NCBI GenBank assembly: GCA_025923175.1
Contig: JAICGL010000296.1
Span: 1-5,643 of the forward strand
From: Acidimicrobiia bacterium
Lineage (GTDB): Bacteria; Actinomycetota; Acidimicrobiia; IMCC26256; BP-133
Length of the DNA: 5,643 nt
Direction: 5' to 3'
A program made the translations under genes and the position numbers. Below, in pieces: positions 1 to 3,935 of the stretch. Positions within the stretch are counted from its first letter, which is position 1; every line of letters starts with the position of its first letter. The notes beneath the pieces are model-generated. The model made no database searches, was not told the origin of the DNA, and saw nothing but the letters and a program-made list of their open reading frames with translations.

Positions 1-216
1 CAGGGCGACCAGTTCGTCGCCTACCACGTCCTCCCGCCCGGCGGCACCGCCGACTGCCTGGTGGAGTGGGACCGCACCGAGAAGCGCTACGAGAACAAGT
101 GCTCGAGAGCGCCCATCGACCCGGCCACCCTGGCCCGCTTCCCCGTCCTCACCCGGGAGATCAGCGGCAAGATCAGCGTCTTCGTCGACGTCCGGGAGCT
201 AGCGCCCCCCGCCTAG
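1..216 (+). CDS. C-terminal end of a gene, degenerate Rieske-like fold (partial, 5' truncated)
   Basis: Frame 1 is open from the left edge to TAG at 214-216 and gives 71 residues with strongly G/C-biased third positions, so this is the 3' end of a real gene that starts outside the window. The spacing resembles the end of a Rieske [2Fe-2S] domain: Cys19 in DCLVEWD, an aromatic strand RYENKC with Cys34, then ID, and a final ISGKISVFVDV strand like the Rieske 'dG.v.VdV' ending. The CxH and CxxH cluster-ligand histidines are absent. The two retained cysteines fall near the disulfide positions of classical Rieske proteins. A cluster-less Rieske-like fold, or a small exported beta protein, is therefore inference, and the 5' part of the gene is needed to decide. 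It runs in the same direction as the peptide cassette that follows 95 bases downstream, but no functional link is visible. Confidence 0.6.
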   Translation, partial: QGDQFVAYHVLPPGGTADCLVEWDRTEKRYENKCSRAPIDPATLARFPVLTREISGKISVFVDVRELAPPA

Positions 217-268
217 CGTTTCCCATTTGGGAGAGTCTGGGTAATTCGTCGCCTGGTGCTTACAAATA

Positions 269-290
269 CTTCCTGGCTCGAGCCGGGAAG
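269..290 (+). promoter_or_regulatory. 22-nt dyad in the leader of the precursor-peptide gene
   Basis: CTTCCTGGC (269-277) pairs with GCCGGGAAG (282-290): nine pairs with one T-G wobble and a TCGA centre. It begins just after an A/T-rich patch TACAAATACT (261-270) that could hold a promoter -10, and it ends 7 nt before the Shine-Dalgarno of the peptide gene. As DNA it could be an operator overlapping the transcription start. As RNA it could be a 5' UTR stabilising or regulatory hairpin. No T-run follows, so it is unlikely to be a terminator for the upstream gene. I found no convincing -35 box, so the promoter itself is not annotated. Confidence 0.4.
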
Positions 291-311
291 CGCACACGAA
301 GGGTGCCGAAT

Positions 312-467
312 ATGGAATCCCCCACGTTCACGGACGAAGACCTGGAGATCGTCGAGCTCCCCCAGCGGGAGGCGATGGACAAGCAGACCGGAGTCATCAA
401 CGTCGGCGGCAACCGCGGCAACAAGGTCGACATTCTCAACATCTTCGCGATCCTGAAGATTCTCTAG
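312..467 (+). CDS. Candidate RiPP/bacteriocin-type precursor peptide, 51 aa
   Basis: ATG at 312 is preceded by GAAGGG (298-303) with 8 nt spacing, and the frame ends at TAG 465-467. The frame stays open further upstream, but there it overlaps the previous gene, so 312 is the likely start. The peptide splits into an acidic N-terminal half (residues 1-23, with DEDLEIVELPQREAMD) that looks like a leader, and a C-terminal half rich in Gly, Asn, Ile and Leu. It holds a GG pair at residues 32-33, followed by the basic, amphipathic stretch NRGNKVDILNIFAILKIL. It has no Cys and few Ser/Thr, which argues against lanthipeptides and sactipeptides. It sits directly before a membrane M50 protease that has an apparent peptide-binding domain, and a stem-loop separates the two. 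A processed secreted peptide (bacteriocin, signal or epipeptide-like) is inferred from architecture. I do not recognise a named family. Confidence 0.6.
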   Translation: MESPTFTDEDLEIVELPQREAMDKQTGVINVGGNRGNKVDILNIFAILKIL

Positions 468-476
468 AGCCATTTC

Positions 477-516
477 GGGACCGGAGCAGCGGGCTGGCGC
501 TTGCTGCTCCGGTCCT
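477..516 (+). terminator. Strong stem-loop between peptide and protease genes (attenuator/terminator)
   Basis: GGACCGGAGCAGC (478-490) is perfectly complementary to GCTGCTCCGGTCC (503-515): 13 bp around a 12-nt loop, extendable by a G-T pair (477/516). A short pyrimidine tract TTCCTTC follows (516-522) rather than a long T-run, so termination may be partial. It begins 10 nt after the peptide stop codon and ends about 20 nt before the protease start. A leaky terminator or 3'-protective hairpin here would give a high precursor-to-protease mRNA ratio, which is a common arrangement in peptide cassettes. Confidence 0.75.
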
Positions 517-535
517 TCCTTCGAATCGGGTCGCT

Positions 536-1813
536 TTGGACCTCACAATTGCTCCCGATTGGCTCCGTCTCGCACGCGACGTGGAACTCCTGGGACCGTA
601 CCGGGACTCAGGACTGGAGAACCCGCCGTACTTGATCCGCCGCGGCGCCGCTGTTCTCCAGGTGTCTCGACTTCTCCATGTCGTCGCCGAGGGCGTGATC
701 GATCTCCGCGACTACGACGAGGTCGCGGTCGCGACCAGTGCGCGAATTGGCCGGCGATTCTCCGCCGACGACGTCCGCTTCCTCGTCGAGGAGAAGCTCA
801 TCCCAGCGGGGATCGTGGCAGCGGCCGGGACGGCTGATCGCGACCCGCCACCGCCGGCCGCCGAGGACCGTCTCCTGGGCCTGCGATTCAGACAGACGCT
901 GTTGCAACCGGAGAGCGTGAACGAGGCGGCCAGACCGCTCTGCTGGTTGTTCCAGCCCGTGGTGGTGACGGCGATCCTCGCAATCGTCATCGGCTTCGAC
1001 GCATGGCTCTTCGGCGTCCACGGCGTCAAAGCTGCGCTCGACCAGGTCATCCGGCAGCCGGGACTGCTGACCTTCCTGCTCGTGCTGGGCTGGCTCTCGA
1101 CCTTCTTCCACGAGCTCGGTCACGCTGCCGGCTGCCGCTACTCGGGCGCTCGTCCGGGAGCCATCGGCGCCGGCATCTACCTCATCTGGCCGGTGCTCTG
1201 CACCAACGTCACCGACGCCTACCGCCTGGGCCGGGTCGGCCGCCTCCGCACCGACCTCGGCGGCGTCTACTTCAATGCCGTCTTCATCGTCGTGCTGGCC
1301 GGCGTGTTTGCCGTCACCGGTTACGAGCCACTCGTCGCCGCCGTGTTGGTCCAGCATTTCATGATCCTGGATCAGCTCATGCCATGGGTGCGCCTCGACG
1401 GCCACTACCTCGTGAGCGACCTGACCGGGGTCCCCGACATCCTCGACCGGGTGCGCCCCGCCCTCCGGAGCCTGATTCCCGGGAGACCCTCGGCGCCGGA
1501 GCTTCGTGCCCTGCGACCAGCATCCCGCCGGCTCCTGTTCGGCTATCTCGGATCGCTCGTGATCTTCGTGGCGGCCGCTTGCGTGATGACAATTGTCCAG
1601 GGGCCGACGCTGCTCGCATCGACTTGGGACTCTCTTCCCTCGCATGTCGATGCGCTCGAGCACGCGGTCGGGATGTGGGACCTGCCGGTGGCGGTGCTCG
1701 TGATCATGCAGATCGGCCTGCTGGCCACCCCGGTCATCGGGTTCGTGCTGACCCTCGCTTTCGCAGCCTCAATCCTCCTGAAGCGCAGGGCCTCCAAGCT
1801 GGCTAATGCGTGA
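536..1813 (+). CDS. RRE-like domain fused to membrane M50 (site-2-type) zinc metalloprotease
   Basis: A 425-residue polytopic membrane protein. Zinc motif HELGH lies at residues 192-196 inside a hydrophobic segment (FFHELGHAAG), and the second M50 motif, LDGH with Asp288 as probable third ligand, follows in RLDGHYLVSD. Hydrophobic segments lie near 139-160, 174-191, 205-222, 240-260, 264-284, about 330-352 and 385-412, so the active site is within the membrane. Residues 20-95 (PPYLIRRG..VLQVSRLLHVV..GRRFSADDVRFLVEEKL) have the layout of a PqqD/RiPP-recognition-element winged helix, as seen in the M50 proteases of peptide-maturation clusters (YydH- and MpaP-like). The start is taken as TTG 536: no ATG or GTG lies in frame between the upstream hairpin and this codon, and the nearest later candidate is GTG at 581. 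The ribosome site is weak. The likely job is cleavage or export-linked maturation of the peptide encoded just upstream (inference). The ATT, AAT and TTG codons make it slightly less GC-rich than pcrA. Confidence 0.85.
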   Translation: MDLTIAPDWLRLARDVELLGPYRDSGLENPPYLIRRGAAVLQVSRLLHVVAEGVIDLRDYDEVAVATSARIGRRFSADDVRFLVEEKLIPAGIVAAAGTADRDPPPPAAEDRLLGLRFRQTLLQPESVNEAARPLCWLFQPVVVTAILAIVIGFDAWLFGVHGVKAALDQVIRQPGLLTFLLVLGWLSTFFHELGHAAGCRYSGARPGAIGAGIYLIWPVLCTNVTDAYRLGRVGRLRTDLGGVYFNAVFIVVLAGVFAVTGYEPLVAAVLVQHFMILDQLMPWVRLDGHYLVSDLTGVPDILDRVRPALRSLIPGRPSAPELRALRPASRRLLFGYLGSLVIFVAAACVMTIVQGPTLLASTWDSLPSHVDALEHAVGMWDLPVAVLVIMQIGLLATPVIGFVLTLAFAASILLKRRASKLANA

Positions 1814-2003
1814 GGCGCCAGGCGACCGTGTCGAGGACCTCCTCACGGGAGGCTCCTCGGCCCACCGCCTCGATGTAGGTGTCACCGATGGCGAGAGCCG
1901 ACCACTGCTCGTCTCAGCCGTACTCGAGCTTCACCCGCCAGGACCGGTCACCGATCTCGAGGCGGGCCCACTCGACCTTGTGGCATTCGGGCGGCTCGGT
2001 CAT
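1803..2003 (-). CDS. Small unknown protein, 66 codons with an in-frame TGA at codon 30
   Basis: Read from ATG 2003-2001 (GGAGG at 2010-2006, an unusually short 2-nt spacing), the frame encodes 29 residues, MTEPPECHK..RVKLEYG, then TGA (1916-1914). It then continues in the same frame for 36 residues, DEQWSALAIGDTYIE..DTVAWRLTH, to TAG (1805-1803). Third codon positions are strongly G/C on both sides of the TGA (about 27 of 29 and 31 of 37), and both halves read like ordinary protein, so this was or is one gene. The TGA may encode selenocysteine, as proposed for the divergent neighbour, or may be a nonsense mutation that makes this a pseudogene. No Cys sits next to the TGA to form a redox pair, and I see no strong hairpin in the right place after it, so selenocysteine is only a possibility. 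The family is not recognised. The 3' end overlaps the protease gene by 11 bp, and the 5' end is only 38 bp from the next gene. Confidence 0.55.
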
Positions 2004-2041
2004 GACCTCCAATTCTCGCGAACCAGGGGTACCGTCAGCGG

Positions 2042-2638
2042 ATGCTGAGCGGTTGGAGGTCAGTTGTCGGCGTGATGCTCGTGCTCGCCGCCGGCTGCGG
2101 AGAGAGCGAGACGGCTGCACCATCTTCGCCATCGCCCACGTCGACGTCGCCCACCGCCGGACCGGATGCCACCGGGCCGGGGGCCACTGCGGGACCGGCC
2201 GGAACCGGAACGAGCCAGGTCCGCACCGTCGTCCCCGACGTCGTCCTCCGGGACGTCGGCACCGGCGCGGACGTCAACCTCCGAGCGGCGGCGGCCCGGC
2301 CCGACCGCCCGACCCTCTACTGGTTCTGGGCTCCACACTGACCGCACTGCGCCCGGGAGGCCCCGGGCCTCGAGCAGTTCGCTCGAGAGAACGCAGCAGC
2401 CCTCAACGTGGTCGGTCTCGGTACCCAGGACAGCTACGCCGAGGCCCGGGAGTTCGTCACCCGCCATGGCGTGACGTTCCGGATGCTGTGGGAAGAAGGC
2501 TTCGCCTCCTGGGACGCCTTCGGCATCCAGGGCCAACCCGCCTCGATCCTCGTCTCCAAAGACGGCCTTGAACTGAAACGCTGGATCGGCCGCCTCTACG
2601 ACGACGACCACGCCGACATCCTCCGCCTCGCCACCTGA
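2042..2638 (+). CDS. Thioredoxin-like lipoprotein, candidate selenoprotein (UxxC active site)
   Basis: Starting at ATG 2042 (AGGGG at 2025-2029 as a weak ribosome site), the frame has a lipoprotein signal peptide (residues 1-18, hydrophobic VVGVMLVLAAG, lipobox Cys19). A Pro/Ser/Thr/Gly/Ala linker follows (about 22-58), then a TlpA/ResA/AhpC-type thioredoxin fold. At 2339-2341 an in-frame TGA is codon 100, placed as T-L-Y-W-F-W-A-P-H-[TGA]-P-H-C. It replaces the nucleophilic Cys of the usual WAPxCPHC site while the resolving Cys103 is kept. The rest of the fold continues without a frame change: helix after the active site, VVGLGTQDS strand, the GQPASILVSKDG segment with cis-Pro166, and the end at TGA 2636-2638, 198 residues in all. 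Exact position and intact flanking domains favour selenocysteine. A TGC-to-TGA mutation or sequencing error is the main alternative. The product would be membrane-anchored outside the cytoplasm and act in thiol/selenol oxidoreduction. Confidence 0.75.
2342..2396 (+). promoter_or_regulatory. Putative bacterial SECIS element downstream of the in-frame TGA
   Basis: Right after TGA 2339-2341 the mRNA can form two abutting perfect hairpins. The first is GCCCGGG (2351-2357) with CCCGGGC (2362-2368) around loop AGGC. The second is CTCGAGC (2369-2375) with GCTCGAG (2381-2387) around loop AGTTC. A closing helix, CTGC (2347-2350) with GCAG (2393-2396), would enclose both as a three-way junction. As I recall the bacterial SECIS rules, the apical loop lies roughly 16-37 nt from the UGA with a G among its first two loop bases. 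Hairpin 1 (16 nt, loop A-G) and hairpin 2 (34 nt, loop A-G) both satisfy this. GC-rich DNA forms chance hairpins easily, so this is support, not proof. Confidence 0.55.
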
Positions 2639-2733
2639 CGCCCCGACAACCCGCCGAAGACCTGCCGAGGACCTGCCCCCGCCACCACCTGTCCCACCCT
2701 TCGACCGCCCTCCTCTCCGACCCCGCCCATCAC

Positions 2734-2805
2734 AAAGCGCGACCGGTAGTACGGGGAAGGGTGTCGACGGCCGTGAAGGCTCGTCGAGCGCGACCGGTCG
2801 CACCC
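2734..2805 (+). repeat. 72-bp inverted repeat, left copy
   Basis: This segment (starting AAAGCGCGACCGG, ending GACCGGTCGCACCC) matches the reverse complement of 3821-3892 without gaps at 62 of 72 positions by my hand alignment. It contains the perfect 12-bp palindrome GCGACCGGTCGC near its inner end. Its own ends are complementary (GCGACCGGT 2739-2747 with ACCGGTCGC 2793-2801), so a single copy can fold back on itself, as REP- or MITE-like elements do. Its inner edge lies 13 bases beyond the stop codon of the AbiEi-like gene. Confidence 0.85.
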
Positions 2806-2818
2806 CATGGTGGAACCT

Positions 2819-3736
2819 TCAGGCCGCCATGGGCCCCAACACTCCGAGCAAGAGGTCGCGCAGGCGTGTAGCCGAAGGCCGCATGTCGTAGCGATCCGCC
2901 AGCTCCAGCCGCCAGCCGACCGCCTCCTCCACGGACCGGAGTCTCTGCTCGTCATGCCCCCACCAACGAGGGGCATGCGGCTCGTCCCCTAGATACTCGA
3001 GACCGAACCGCCGCTCCGGCCAGCCAAAGTCAACCCTGGCCAGGAACCGCCCTTTGGCGTCACGGATCGTGTACTGACATACAGGCGGCGGCACTCCCCA
3101 TTCGGTGAACCGCCGCAGTGCCAGCGCCTCCTTCTCACTCCCAAGCCTGACGTTCGCCGAGAACGGACTGATTGCCGCCTCGAGGAGACGACCGCCCCGC
3201 ACCTTCCCGGCCCGTTCCCAGGCGGCCGTGATGCGGCGATACGACGTGAGATTCCTGCCTATGGCGGCATCGACGAGATCGTTGAGCGCCTGCTGATCGA
3301 AGAGGGCCGCGCAATCGACGATGGTGCGGGCAACGCCGGTGACCGGCAGCCCGTCAAACCGGCAACGATCGGCGCCCAGCACTGTGGCGTGGTGCAGTAC
3401 GGCACCGCGGTACCGGCCGCTCGAACCACGCCGCACTGTGACATGTGTCTCAGCCGGTGGAGGCACAAGGCCCCGGAGGGCCGCCGCGCTGGCATGCGAC
3501 ACCACCGTCTTCGGAGGGCCGGCGAGGACGGCGATCCACAGGTCCTGCCGCCAACTCGTTTCCGCCCCCGGTATGCGGAACACCCCACGAGCTTGAGTCG
3601 GGAGGATCCGTTCCCATCGCGCCCAGGCTCTCAACTGCCGTTCGGTGACACCGATCTTCGTTGCCTGGCCCACGGCGAAAGCACCACATTGGCGGTCGCT
3701 GATCGCCCTCACCTCGTCGAGCAGGTTCCCCGGCAT
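2819..3736 (-). CDS. AbiEi-antitoxin-like N-terminal domain with DUF559/Vsr-like C-terminal domain
   Basis: A 305-residue protein from ATG 3736-3734 to TGA 2821-2819. Residues 17-57 (GAFAVGQATKIGVTERQL..GVFRIPGA) form a winged-helix region like those of AbiEi-type antitoxin/transcriptional regulator proteins. The middle (80-160) has the SHASAAALRGL and VTGVARTIVDCAA motifs typical of this large actinobacterial family. Residues 200-280 resemble a DUF559/very-short-patch-repair endonuclease-like fold, with E201, E203, D236 (RVDFGWP) and E247 (GLEYLG). The usual lysine of a PD-(D/E)xK site is not evident, so nuclease activity is uncertain. No toxin partner of the AbiEii type is adjacent, so an orphan regulator is possible. 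A longer reading from 3865 would take its N-terminus from the repeat at 3821-3892 and looks spurious. The Shine-Dalgarno before 3736 is weak. The gene is bracketed by the 72-bp inverted repeats. Confidence 0.8.
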   Translation of the reverse strand: MPGNLLDEVRAISDRQCGAFAVGQATKIGVTERQLRAWARWERILPTQARGVFRIPGAETSWRQDLWIAVLAGPPKTVVSHASAAALRGLVPPPAETHVTVRRGSSGRYRGAVLHHATVLGADRCRFDGLPVTGVARTIVDCAALFDQQALNDLVDAAIGRNLTSYRRITAAWERAGKVRGGRLLEAAISPFSANVRLGSEKEALALRRFTEWGVPPPVCQYTIRDAKGRFLARVDFGWPERRFGLEYLGDEPHAPRWWGHDEQRLRSVEEAVGWRLELADRYDMRPSATRLRDLLLGVLGPMAA

Positions 3737-3820
3737 GCGGTCATTCTTGCCACCGAGCCGGCAGCTCGGCCTGCGATTTCCTGGCGGCTGCCTGGTGCTG
3801 GTGTCGGGGGGCCACCCATA

Positions 3821-3892
3821 GGGTGCGACCGGTCGCGCTCGACAAGCATTGACGGCCGAGAACACCCCTCGCCGTACTGCCGGTCGCGATTT
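3821..3892 (-). repeat. 72-bp inverted repeat, right copy
   Basis: The reverse-oriented partner of 2734-2805 (62/72 identical, no gaps). It starts GGGTGCGACCGGTCGC and ends GGTCGCGATTT. It lies between the end of pcrA (3936) and the start of the AbiEi-like gene (3736), both of which read leftward, so it is likely transcribed in the spacer and might act as a terminator or processing hairpin. Its outer flank (CTACGG) and that of the left copy (CCCATCAC) show no clear target-site duplication. Confidence 0.85.
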
Positions 3893-3935
3893 CTACGGAG
3901 TTGGAGGCGCTGGGCGACGCGTGTGGGCGCGGCGG

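Noticed and set aside
66..467. A 133-codon reading extending the precursor peptide upstream to position 66
   Set aside because: Its first half overlaps the frame-1 gene ending at 216 and has Arg/Pro/His-rich shadow composition. The ribosome site and sensible peptide start at 312.
2339..2341. Genome-wide reassignment of TGA to a sense codon
   Set aside because: TGA ends the M50 protease, the thioredoxin gene and the AbiEi-like gene at sensible places. A site-specific recoding event or a mutation fits better.
2650..2680. Short tandem GA[AG]GACCTGCC repeat after the thioredoxin gene
   Set aside because: Only two 11-bp units in C-rich sequence; consistent with chance.
2596..2976. A minus-strand ORF whose GCDRSRSTS-like peptide recurs in the ORF at 3389-4045
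   Set aside because: The shared peptide is simply the translation of the 72-bp DNA repeat in one frame; codon use elsewhere in both ORFs is that of shadow frames.
3737..3865. A 43-residue N-terminal extension of the AbiEi-like protein starting at 3865
   Set aside because: It begins inside the inverted repeat and does not resemble the family; ATG 3736 gives the expected N-terminus.
2734..3892. A complete transposon bounded by terminal inverted repeats
   Set aside because: No transposase is encoded and no target-site duplication is visible at the outer edges, so only a repeat-flanked gene can be stated.
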